Source: Euryodendron excelsum (taxonomy: Eukaryota; Streptophyta; Magnoliopsida; Ericales; Pentaphylacaceae). From it: a stretch of 64,000 nt of DNA. The notes under the pieces were generated by a model. It had not been told where the DNA came from, ran no database searches, and saw only the letters and a list, made by a program, of their open reading frames with translations. Shown here piece after piece: positions 43,990 to 54,249 of the stretch. The number at the start of each line of letters is the position of its first letter. The first letter of the stretch is position 1. Where the stretch lies: contig CM065389.1 in assembly GCA_033060915.1 (NCBI GenBank), positions 16,700,001-16,764,000 of the forward strand, given 5' to 3'. Made by a program: the position numbers and the translations under genes.

Positions 43990-44090
43990 AAGCAAAAAAT
44001 TTATACTCAAAACTTTATGTCAGCACTTTTCCGTGACACAAAGGTATGTCCTGCTTGTTCTGTATCTCTTTCGAAGACAAAGAACAGTCT
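43990..44090 (-). pseudogene. Decayed fifth PPPR microgene
   Basis: Minus strand: TCTTTGTCTTCGAAAGAGATACAGAACAAG-type leader and start region align with microgene 1 (TCTTCGAAGAG-ATG-GCACAGAGCAAG), but ATG has become ATA, the PPP codons are altered and a stop follows after about 16 codons. The upstream flank (44090-44560) is well conserved with 18580-18920. Confidence 0.5.
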
Positions 44091-46079
44091 CTACCATTTT
44101 TCATGTGGAATCATTTTATTTATGGGCAAGGAAGAAGAATGTTGGGTTCCTCGGTTGCTAAAAAGGGCAGATTATGGATGCATTCGCTCTCCACTTCCTG
44201 TTATTTTCCCCAAATTGCTATGGAAGTTGGTGCCATGGAAGTGTAAATCATGACCAATGCCAACCGTACATACTGTAAATCTTTTTAGCATTTGGTTCGT
44301 TCATGGAGAAGATTTATTTAACAATTTAAGGTTTATTTCTTAGCTTCTTCAATGAAATTACTGCATATCTCTCATCTCCCGCCACAAAGAGGATTGTGAC
44401 CCTTCATTTAGAAGATTCCATATTTCAAACATGCTTGAAAGAAAAGTATGCAAGCCCAATGGTGGGGACCCATTTCGTCATGCTTAGTCATTTGCTTTGG
44501 TAACAGCTGTGACAGACTTGAGGAAGGTGAAGTCGAAAATGCTAGCTAGAAACTTGGTATGTTCCTGTTTTTAAGCTTTTAACAAAATGTGCTCTTAATC
44601 CTCTTCCTCGTTCAATCAAGCACGAATTGTATATATTATATCTATCAGTAATTTTCAGAATTATTGCTGAAACCCCATGTCGAATCTTGGCTAATAATAC
44701 TTAAGGAAAGAGAATGAAGGTGATAGTCTACTATATAAAGTGTTTTTTATTTAGTGTGAAACATGACGTTTCTTGCCATATGAAACGCAGAAAAGGGAAA
44801 CAAAGTTTGTGACGTACGTTAGTTTCAATTTACCCAAAAACTACTTCAACTTGGCCTAAATTTCCATAGTAAAATATTCTTGTGTAGCCATCATCGTATC
44901 ATTTGACATCAGATGAACCTTTGGGAGTTGATGTCACAGACCGTTATTAAATAACTATCTTAGAACGTACAATTATAAACTTTCCGCCGACACACAACGT
45001 ACGTCGTCATCCCTTGTCATTTACCAGGAACATTCCGTCGTGTTCCTGTGCGTGATTGACGTCCAATGCCTTGATCCTTGAAAGAATTCAATTTGAATTT
45101 ACATGATTTTGTATGGACAATTGTTTTTCGTGTTCAATAAGAAACGTCAAACCGCATAAATCGAAATTGATTTCCATAAGAAATGTTAAACTGCATAAAC
45201 AGAGCACAAAACAGAGTAAAAAAAAAAAAAATAGAGGAAACAGTATGCAGGGCAATGACCAAGATTCGAATTAGGAACTTAGTATGAATTTTGGTACGGA
45301 ACTTCTGCACACAAAAATAGAATATTTATATAAAAAAATAGTAAAAATCTATATAAATATTTCAACGGATATTTTATAAAATATATAATAAATACTGAGT
45401 TGAAATTTTATGAAAAATAATGTTTAAAGATGTATGCCTTAAGTTTTCATAGAGCTTTCATAAAATTTCTTACCAATTTCTCTTTAGTTTCATTGGTGTT
45501 TCCTTTGAGTATCTCAGAGGTATCTGAAATGTATTTTAAAAGTATCAAGAACAATTTCCATGAAACTTGTTTGAAAAGAGAGAACTTGTTTCCAAGCAAA
45601 CTCGTCTAAGAATATGGGATGAAACTTTCAAGAAAATCTAATGACAGTATTTGGAAATGACTTTGAATCTTTAGGATTCTCAATAATTAATCAAGAAATT
45701 TGTTTTTAAAAGAAATGTTTCCTTCAATTTTTTTCCAATTTTTTTATTTTTAAAGCTTTCTTTTTAGTATTATCATGAAAATTTTCTTATATATTTCTTT
45801 TGGTGTTTTCCCATTCTATTTCCATTTTTGGGTAAATGAACATAGCCCACCTTTCTTTCGAAGGGGAAAAAAAATGCTTTTTAAAGTCACTTTTATGAAG
45901 TCCTACTTTGAGATAGTACGATGAATTTCAAAAGAGATGCATAAAACTTTTAGGAAGTTCTTTGTTCGCAAAGCAAAACAAACTGTTGATGAATTTCCTA
46001 AAAGCTTACTATGAAATTTCGTATTCATGTAGCTATTTGGTGCTTAGCATTAGAGGTGTAACATGATCATGACCGACCA
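44091..46079. other. Array flank sequences, no gene
   Basis: 44091-44560 is the promoter flank of the decayed microgene 5. 44740-45130 matches the 3'-flank blocks at 20470-20780 and 22910-23250. 45300-46070 matches the promoter-side flank of unit A, and near 45950 two promoter ends meet (GCATAAAACTTTTAGGAAGT), a unit junction. Small frames at 44017-44253 are not conserved as protein. Confidence 0.55.
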
Positions 46080-48025
46080 ATGTTTTGTCATAGAGATGCT
46101 GTACAAATAAAAAAAGTATATAGAAGGATGCAGTCTTAATAGAGACCTATAATTTTAAAACAAAGTATCCATCAAAAAATAGTTTTAATTATAATAATAG
46201 TACAATCACATTATTTTAATGAGGCTTTCTGTATAAAAAAATTTGTAAGAATAGAATTTGCTTATTTGTGTAGTTTTGATAGTTGATTATTGAATCTCTA
46301 TCTTAGAACATACCATTATAAACCTTTCAACGACGCACTTACGTCGTACTTGGTCCCTTGTGAACGTACCAAGAACCTTACATGTTTCTTCCTGTAGGTG
46401 ATTGATGTACAGTATTGTGACTTGACCCTTGAAAGAATTCACATCTGTACTGTGACTTCTGTGGTTGTTAGAATCTACCATTCCCATGTTCTTCCTGTCT
46501 GGAGTCTTTCTTGGAAAGAAAGATTTATTATTATTATTATTATTATTTTTAATTTTTTTGGAGTGCTGTAGTCTTGTCATTTGAGGCTAATTGACAGTGC
46601 TGATCTCTTCTCTTTGGAAGTTCTTGTTCTCGCACTGTCAATGTATCCCTAATCCCTCCATGCTTTGTAATTCAACTAAATTTCTTCTGACTTACAAGTA
46701 TAGAATTGGACCTAATGAACATCATATGGATTACATTACATGTATGTCTCTCTCATAGTCTGTTGAAGGGTGAAATCTACTTTTATGTTTAATCTTTGCA
46801 CGGCTGTTCAAATATGTCTATCCTTGTGCCTTAATCACCATCGAGGGACATTTAGGAATAGTTCTATCCCCTAGAGAGCATCTATGTGAGTCCAAATCTC
46901 TCATTTGAGCAGTCGATAACCATTACTTCTAAATTCTAATTTCTTTCCTTACATTATCTTATGATTTACAGCTTGAAACTGCATTTGGAAAGCAAAAATG
47001 TTGGGTCATGACTTCACTCTTAGAAAGATAGAAAGCCTTCCCCACAGACTGAATGGACAGGCGAGAAATTTTATCACTATCCTTAAAATTTTGCACTTGA
47101 TAGTAGGGAGAGACCTCCGGTTCAACCGTGAGGTCACGGCTCCCCTATACTTTGACGAAATTTTATTTAAACCCTATTAATTTTGAATATTTATGATAAT
47201 AAAGGATATATTGGCCCCCTGAAATTTTAAAATTTTCCTTTGAGCTTCCAAAATTCAACAATTTTTTACCTCAAGTTCCTAACTCCCCAACAAAATTTAA
47301 AAAATTTATCTTGACTTTTCAAAATTCAAGAAAATTTTTATCTTAACCTCTTAACAAAATCTAAAAAATTTCTCCTTGGAGTTCCATGGCCCCCCCTCGA
47401 CATAGTTTTTGATTCCGTCCCTGCATGAGAGGCGTGGACTTGAAGAGCTAATTGTGTAAAAGAAAATCACGCAATACTCTTGTTTATTATCGTTTCTTTC
47501 CCTCCTTTAGATGGGCTTGTAAAAAAAAAAACAAATTACTCGAACTGAGCTCGTATATAGCTGATTAAAAGTTCGTTCGGCTTGTTATGTAAACAAGCTA
47601 AACTTGAATACATTTTAAAACTCGTTAATTTTCTGAGCTCAACTCGGACACAGTTCAATAATCTTATATACCTTTAGGAAAATAAAGCGCTCAATTAAGG
47701 CACGGTTGAGATCGCTCAAAAATTAAATAAGTTAAATTTAAACACATTTTAAAACTCGTTAAACTTTTCAAACTAAACTTGAACAACTCCTTTTTTAAAG
47801 CCCTACATTTAGGCTCCATATTCTTCTCGGAAATGCTTCATAGAAAATAAATAGAAATGCTTGATGCCGATAAGCTTCCCCTTCATGTCCAGGAGGCTGT
47901 TATGTCTGATGCTGGTGGTGGTTGAGCTAGTTTCCCCTTTTATGGGTTTTTTCTTCTGTTTGCTCTGTTTCCTTGGTTTGTATTTGATTCAACAAAAAAA
48001 TTAAAAAAAATAAAAAAAAAATGGA
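46080..48025. repeat. Array unit B, distal flank (paralogous to 25500-27079)
   Basis: Colinear with unit A. Interrupted only by the 320-bp MITE at 47104-47423. (ATT)n at about 46529. Confidence 0.75.
47104..47423. mobile_element. 320-bp hAT-like MITE
   Basis: Left end TAGGGAGAGACC, right end GGTTCCGTCCCTG-like (reverse complement CAGGGACGGAATC), flanked by CTTGATAG (47096-47103) and CATGAGAG (47424-47431). The paralogous unit (near 26505) reads CTTGAGTG uninterrupted, showing the empty site. hAT elements make 8-bp duplications and often end CAGGG. Confidence 0.6.
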
Positions 48026-48104
48026 AATACTTGGTAACATCTATTAGCCTTTTTCTTTCTTCTCTCAATATTTCAAGAATCAAATAAAGACTAGCGTACT
48101 GATG

Positions 48105-48108
<4 letters not shown>

Positions 48109-48189
<81 letters not shown>
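48109..48189 (+). repeat. (GA)40 microsatellite
   Basis: 81 bp of uninterrupted GA, the longest in the window, in the 3' flank of microgene 4. Confidence 0.95.
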
Positions 48190-48193
<4 letters not shown>

Positions 48194-48550
48194 AACGCTT
48201 ATTTATTTGTTGTGCATTTATCAGACAATGACCATGACAATGACAAACAACTACAGTCCTCAAAAGACTTGGAATTCAAGGACATGGACAATAGGCAGTC
48301 CTACATAACAAACCAGTACTTATATATATATATATAGTTGACCAAAAACATTACACTTACATATTACATAATCTCCATCAAAGCAATATAGATGTCTTCT
48401 ACCGAAAGCAAGAAGAGAGATACCACTGAAGACTCTTCTACAAAGTTGGACCACCCAACTTGAACACTAGACCCCGGCAGAGTTGCATAGTTGAACGAGC
48501 ATGAGTTGCAAGATGATCAACTTGATCAAGATATTGTTCAAATTTTTTGC

Positions 48551-48694
48551 TTAATAATGTCTTCCCAGAAAAAGAACCACACTTGAGAATCGGAGTAGGC
48601 GCCGAAACAAAAAGGTGATAAAAAGCCGCCTCAAAGTTCTGTACAGTTCTTTTCGTCTAGGAGGAGGAATCTCATGCTTCTTGTTCTCAACCAT
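48551..48694 (-). CDS. PPPR microgene 4 (47-aa small basic protein), promoter displaced by E3
   Basis: ATG at 48692-48694, TAA at 48551-48553. MVENKKHEI, then PPPRRKELYRTLRRLFITFL and FRRLLRFSSVVLFLGRHY, strongly basic. It aligns with microgene 3 from start to residue 42 or so. Its 5' leader is intact for about 65 bp, up to 48766, where copia element E3 begins. The TATA box and upstream flank resume only at 54209. The coding frame is still open, so the insertion may be recent, or the E3 LTR may supply transcription. Confidence 0.6.
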   Translation of the reverse strand: MVENKKHEIPPPRRKELYRTLRRLFITFLFRRLLRFSSVVLFLGRHY

Positions 48695-48761
48695 TTTTGT
48701 TTTTTCTTTTTCTGAAGGGAGAAAAGATTATTTCAAGAGCCAGAAGAGCTGGACTTGATGT

Positions 48762-48766
48762 TAGAA
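48762..48766 (+). repeat. Target-site duplication of E3, left
   Basis: TAGAA, identical at 54209-54213. Confidence 0.93.
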
Positions 48767-49128
48767 TGTTGGGTTCATACCCACCAATCTAATAAAGCTT
48801 CCACCACCAACCACAACCCATGAAGATTGAAGTTTGAAGGAGGAGAAGTCAAGAAAGTTTGCTGCCACCAACCGTGGATACTCTCAGTAATTTGTCAAGA
48901 AAGAACAACTCCTCCCTCCCTTATAAATAGAGGGTTGAGGTGAGGGAGATATGCATCCCAGTTCAAGCAAGAGCAAGAGAGAGCAAGAGAGGTTTTTTGT
49001 GAGAGTTGTAGTTGAGCGAGAGAGAGAGCCGATCTCCTCCTCCTCCTCTGTTTTTTCCTTCTCGATATCTAGTGAAATTATTCTCTAATTTATTGGTGTA
49101 TGAGTGTGTGTTGATTTCTGGCCCAACA
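48767..49128 (+). repeat. E3 5' LTR (362 bp)
   Basis: TGTTGGGTTCATACCC to TCTGGCCCAACA, with TATAAATAGAGGG near 48923 as promoter. Confidence 0.92.
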
Positions 49129-49130
49129 AG

Positions 49131-49142
49131 TGGTATCAGAGC
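49131..49142 (+). other. E3 primer-binding site (initiator Met tRNA)
   Basis: TGGTATCAGAGC two bases after the 5' LTR. Confidence 0.92.
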
Positions 49143-49369
49143 AAGGTTAGAAAGACCGGAGTAATTTTTTTTGCTATTTTTTACGGCTGCCCAGAAATCA
49201 CAGTCGCCGAAATTATGTTTCGATCACACCATTGTGTTCGTCTCGTTGATATGAGTTCAACGGCGCAAACCATGTTGAAAACGAAGCTAAAACGAGCCCG
49301 TACAAGCCGGTCAAAACTCTACTCTGACGAGTCAACGCCGGCAACATCACCGGTGCCGGAGAAGACAAG

Positions 49370-49630
49370 CTGACGTCATCGTTGATCAAGTCAATTGCCA
49401 TGTCATTAGCCCAGTCGGCCGCCACGTCATCAGTCCAGTCAGTAGCCATGTCATCGCCTAGTTAATTGTCACGTCATCAGGAGCTGCCACGTCATCAATA
49501 CTTCTAAAAATTATAATTTGGCCCCAAAAGTTTCTAGAAATTACAGTTTGGCACCAAAAGTTTTCAGAAATTACAGTTCGGCCTCAGAACTTTCTAAAAA
49601 TTACAGTTTGACCCCTGAACAAACTAAAAT
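49370..49630 (+). repeat. E3 leader tandem repeats
   Basis: Five to six units of about 24 bp starting CCACGTCATC or CCATGTCATC (49370-49495), then four units of about 30 bp with AAATTACAGTTTGGC (49497-49630). Both arrays are also present, inverted, in E2. Confidence 0.88.
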
Positions 49631-49740
49631 TTTTAATTAAGCCCTTCTTGAGGTTTTTACCGTTCCAGACGCAACCGTGCACTCTGTTTTGACAAATTCT
49701 ACTTCTATAGTGTTGTACAAGCCAATTAAAGAGTAGATTC

Positions 49741-50700
49741 ATGGAGGAGCCATCAACATCAACCTCAAGAGCTATGATTATGCTCACCTCTTCGAACTAC
49801 ACCATTTGGTGGTCTCGGATGGAGGACTATTTGAATTGCCGGGGTTCATTTGATCTCTTGGATGAATAAGGGGTGAAACCGATGGACACAACGGAAGCCG
49901 AGTGGAGAAGGAAGAACAAGAAAACTATCGGTCTGATCAGACAATGGATCGACCATAGTGTATTCCACCATGTTGCTCAGGAGACAGACGCATACACCCT
50001 CTAGACAAAGCTAGAGAATCTGTTTCAAGCAAAAAACGCTCGAAACAAAGGTCTCTTGATGAAGCACTTTGTCAACTTGAAGTTAAGGAGCGGTACTTCA
50101 ATAGCTGAGCACACGAGTCAATTCCAGAACTATGTGAACCAGCTTGTAGCCATGGACCCGCCGCTAGACGATGAAGAGCAAGCCCTCTTGCTTCTTAGTT
50201 CTCTACCAGATAGTTGGGAGACATTGGTGGTGTCTCTTAACAATTCAGCTCCAAATGGCAAACTCACCATGGCGATGGTCAAGGATGCCTTATTCAATGA
50301 AGAAGCCAGAAGAAAGGAAGTTGGCATGGAGCAATCATATGTCCTCACTATAAAAAGCAGGGGGAGGCCTCAAGAAGATAACAGAGGCAGAGGAAGAGGC
50401 TGAGGTAGAGGAAGAGGAAGAGGCCGAGGCAGAGGCAGAGGCAGAGGCAGAAGCAGAAGTAGAGGAAAGTCACAGGATCCTGGCAGATCTAATGACGGAC
50501 ATGGCAAGTTCACTTGTTATCATTGTGGCATTGAAGGTCACATGAAGAAGGATTTTCGAAAATTAAAAATGGAGCAAGGTTAAGGCAATCACCAATATGA
50601 CAAGGAAAATGGTGACACCTTCGTCACCATTAAGGGAGATGTCGCAGTGCTCTCCGTGGAAGAAGAGACGTGCCTCCACGTTACTAGCCAAGATTCTGAA
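49741..50700 (+). pseudogene. E3 gag
   Basis: ATG at 49741 (MEEPSTSTSRAMIMLTSSNY). Stops occur at DLLDE-stop, YTL-stop (Trp to TAG), GRGRG-stop (CGA to TGA, 50401) and EQG-stop (CAA to TAA). Otherwise it is a typical copia gag with HTSQFQNYVNQLVAMDPPLD, an RG-rich box and a zinc knuckle whose second Cys region reads KKDFRK, so the last Cys is lost. Confidence 0.88.
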
Positions 50701-52027
50701 TGGGTGGTAGACACAGTAGCCTCTTATCATGCCACTCCCCACAGTGAGTTCTTTACGACGTACAAAGTTAGAGACTTTGGTACTATGAGAATGGGGAACA
50801 CCAGTTCATCAAAGATTGTGGGAATTGGTGATGTTCAAATTCAGACGAACAATGGCTGTACGATGGTGTTGAAGGACGTCAAACATGTGCCCGACCTCCG
50901 ACTCAATCTTATTTCTGGGATAGCCCTTAATCAATAGGGTTATGACAACTGCTTCAGCAATGGCACTTGGAAGTTGTCAAAAGGTGCCTTGGTTGTTACC
51001 CGGGGGCATATTTGCTGCACGCTGTACAGAACCTATGTGAAGGTTTGTTCAGACAACCTTAATGCAGTTGAAGACGAGGCGTCACTAAATTTGTGGCACA
51101 AGAGACTCGGTCACATAGGAGCGAAAGGGTTGTTTACACTGGTAAAGAAGGCTCTTATTCCAGTAAACAAGGAGATTGCATTGAACCCCCTGCGAGCATT
51201 GCCTGTTTGGCAAGTAACATCGAGTCTTGTTTAATTCTTCCACACAAATAAGATCAGAGTTATTGAGTCTAGTACATTCTGACGTTTGTGGTCCCATTGA
51301 AGAGGAGTCATTGGGTGGTAACAGGTATTTTGTTACTTTCATAGATGATGCTTCACGGAAGGTGTGGGTGTATTTTTTGAAGACCAATGATCAGGTACTC
51401 GAGAGCTTCAAGATCTTCCACGCCATGGTGGAAAGGAAGACTGGCAAGAAGTTGAAGTGCCTCCGGATAGACAATGGAGGCGAGTACACATCCAAGGAGT
51501 TCAAGGCATACTGCTCAGAACGTAGTATCCACCACGAGAAGACGGTCCCACGTACCCTACAACACAATGGAGTAGCCGAAAGGATGAACCGAACCATTGT
51601 GGAAAGAACCCGGTGTATGCTCAGTATGGCCGATCTGCCAAAGCCATTCTGGGGTGAAGCTGTTCGTGTTGCTTGCTACCTGATCAACAGATCACCATCA
51701 GTGCTGTTGAAATATAAAGTTCCGGAGATGGTGTGGACTGGCAAGAAGGATGTCTCTTACTCTCACCTGAGAGTGTTTGGGTGCAAGGCTTTTGCACACG
51801 TATCCAAGGAGCAGAGACAGAAGCTCAACATGAAATCCATTCCATGCATCTTCATTGGTTATAGAGATGAAGAGTATGGTTATAGACTATGGGATCTAGT
51901 AGCAAAGAATGTCATCAGAAGTAGGGACGTTGTGTTCCAAGAGAACCAGTTTTATGAGGAACCAACTAAGTCCAGTGGTTCCAGTTTCCATGCTCCTGAT
52001 ATGATTTCAGATCCAGCACCAGTCTAG
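50701..52027 (+). pseudogene. E3 protease and integrase
   Basis: Protease WVVDTVASYHATPHSEF; GAG-pre-integrase LWHKRLGHIGAKGLF; a frame break near 51190; then integrase with all three acidic residues (HSDVCGPI, RIDNGGEYTS, NGVAERMNRTIVERTR) and the C-terminal VFGCKAFAHV. One stop at 50936 (CAG to TAG). Confidence 0.9.
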
Positions 52028-52207
52028 CTCACCACAAATACTGGAATGCAGGAGGTAATTCCAGAAGATGATGAAGAAGAAGAGGGTGTTGAGCAGGGGG
52101 ATCAACAATCCCCTCCACCAGAAGAAGAAGAACTTCCACAACCAATTGGTGAAGTGCCTTCCTAGATTGACAAGCCTCAACCAAGGAGATCTGCAAGAGG
52201 TCGTGCC

Positions 52208-53823
52208 TTGACTCCGTCGACTAGATATCCAGAATCAGACTACATCATGCTCACTGATGAGGGGGAGCTAGAGGACTTCATGGAAGCACAGACCCATCCA
52301 GACAAAGGCAAGTGGATGGAAGCCATGCAAGAAGAGATGAGTTCCTTGCACAAGAATCAGACCTATGATCTGGTAAGGCTTCCCAAATGTAGAAAATCTT
52401 GAGAAACAAGTGGGTTTTCAAGCTGAAAAAAGATGATAGTGGAAAGCTAGTCAGGCACAAGGCTCGATTGGTCGTCAAAGGATTTGAACAGAAGAAAGGA
52501 ATTGACTTTGACGAGATTTTCTCACCGGTAGTGAAAATGACCTCAATTCGAGTTATACTCGAATTGGCAGCTAGCCTGAACTTGGAGCTTGAACAGATGG
52601 ATGTCAAGGCAGTTTTTCTCCACGGAGATCTGAAGGAAGAGATCTACATAGAACAACCAGAAGGTTTTGAAGCTCCCGGGAAAGAACACTTAGTCTGCAA
52701 GTTGAAGAAAAGTCTCTACGGCCTGAAGCAAGCGTCGAAACAATGGTACAAGAAGTTTAACTCATTTATGGTGGGTCATGGGTACAAGAGGACTGCTGCA
52801 GACCAGTGCGTGTACATTCAGAGATTCTCGGATGGTAGCTTTGTGACACTCCTTCTCTATGTGGATGACATGCTGATCATTGGACAGGATGCTGCCAAGA
52901 TTAGCAAGTTGAAAAAGGAGTTATCTCAATCCTTTGATATGAAGGACTTAGGGCTTGCCCAACAGATTTTGGGCATGCAAATTGTTCGTGATAGGAAAGT
53001 TAAGAAGTTGTGGCTATCACAAGCAAAGTACGTTGAACGGGTGATTAGAAGGTTCAACATGGAAAATGCCAAGCCAGTCAATACTTCACTGGCTAATCAC
53101 TTCAAGCTGAGCAAAAGTTTGTGCCCCTCCTCGAAGACTGAGATGGAAGAAATGGCAACAGTACCCTACTGTTCAGCAGTAGGCAGTCTGATGTATGCAA
53201 TGGTATGTACAAGGCCAGATATTGTTCACGTTGTAGGTGTTGTGAGCAGATTTCTCTCCAATCCAGGGAAAGAGCATTGGGAAGCAGTCAAATGGATTCT
53301 CAGGTACCTAAAGGGTACATCAAAGCTATGCTTGTGTTTTGGGGGAGCTGAACCAGTCTTGGAAGGCTATACAGATTCAGATATGGTTGGTGATCTTGAT
53401 GGTAGGAAATCTACATCAGGATTCCTCTACACTTTCGCAGGGGGAGCTGTATCATGGCAGTCCAAATTGTAGAAGTGTGTGGCTTTATCTACAACAAAGG
53501 CAAAATATATAGCAGTAGCGGAAGCTGGGAAGGAAATATTGTGGGTAAAGCGGTTTCTCCAAGAGTTGGGAGTCAAGCAAAAGGAATACAAGGTGCATTG
53601 TGACAGTCAGAGTGCTCTGGATTTGAGCAAAAATTCAATGTACCATTCCCGCACCAAGCATATTGACATTCGCTATCATTGGATACGCGAGTTGATGGAT
53701 CAACAACTGTTGAAGCTTGAAAAGATTCACACAAAAGAGAATCCAGTAGATATGCTGACAAAGGTAGTTACTCGTGAGAAGCTCGAGCTATGTAGAGACA
53801 TAGCTGGAATGGATGCTAACTGA
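52208..53823 (+). pseudogene. E3 reverse transcriptase and RNase H
   Basis: EEMSSLHKNQTYDLVRLPKC, a stop and frame shift near 52395, then a 357-codon open stretch with KARLVVKGFEQKKGIDFDEI, MDVKAVFLHGDLKEEIYIEQ, KSLYGLKQASKQWY and the intact active site LLYVDDMLIIG. RNase H follows after one TAG at 53470 (Gln to stop): CVALSTTKAKYIAVAEAGKE, YKVHCDSQSALDLSKN. Confidence 0.92.
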
Positions 53824-53870
53824 AGGACGTCAGATTGCGTTCTCCTCTAATGGGTATGAAGGGGGAGAAT

Positions 53871-54208
53871 TGCTGGGTTCATACCCACTAATCTAATGAA
53901 GCTTCCACCACCAACCACAACCCATCAAGATTGAAGTTTAAAGGAGGAGAAGTCAAGGAAGTTTGCTGCCACCAACCGTGGATGTTCCCACTAATTTGTC
54001 AAGAAAGAGCAGCTCCTCCTTCCCCTATAAATAGAGGGTTGAGATGAGGGAGATATGCATCCCAGCTCAAGCAAGAGCAAGAGAGAGCAAGAGAGATTTT
54101 TTTGTGAGAGTTGTAGTTGAGCGAGAGAGAGAGCCGATCTCCTCCTCCTCCTCTGTTTTTTCCTTCACTTTATTGGTGTATGAGTGTGTGTTGATTTCTA
54201 GCCCAACA
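53871..54208 (+). repeat. E3 3' LTR (338 bp)
   Basis: TGCTGGGTTCATACCC to TCTAGCCCAACA, preceded by the purine tract GAAGGGGGAGAA. TATAAATAGAGGG is retained. Confidence 0.92.
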
Positions 54209-54213
54209 TAGAA
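54209..54213 (+). repeat. Target-site duplication of E3, right
   Basis: TAGAA. Confidence 0.93.
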
Positions 54214-54238
54214 TACAGTAGCTCTTGTAAAACACAAT

Positions 54239-54249
54239 CATTTATAGGC
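54239..54249 (-). promoter_or_regulatory. Displaced TATA box of microgene 4
   Basis: CCTATAAATGA on the minus strand, in the conserved context TACAAGAGCTAC. It would lie about 105 bp upstream of the ATG if E3 were absent; it is now about 5.55 kb away. Confidence 0.6.

Larger units (their letters stand above)
48767..54208 (+). mobile_element. Ty1/copia element E3, 5,442 bp, plus orientation, defective
   Basis: LTRs at 48767-49128 and 53871-54208, perfect 5-bp duplication TAGAA, initiator-Met primer-binding site, gag, protease, integrase, reverse transcriptase and RNase H in copia order. The two LTRs differ by roughly 18 substitutions over about 338 aligned bases (counted by eye) plus a 24-bp deletion in the 3' copy. 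Several in-frame stops and one or two frameshifts disable it. It sits in the 5' leader of microgene 4, opposite in orientation to that gene and to E2. Confidence 0.94.

Noticed and set aside
44017..44253. Two overlapping plus-strand frames
   Set aside because: They lie in the conserved promoter flank of microgene 5 and are not open in the homologous flank at 18.6 kb.
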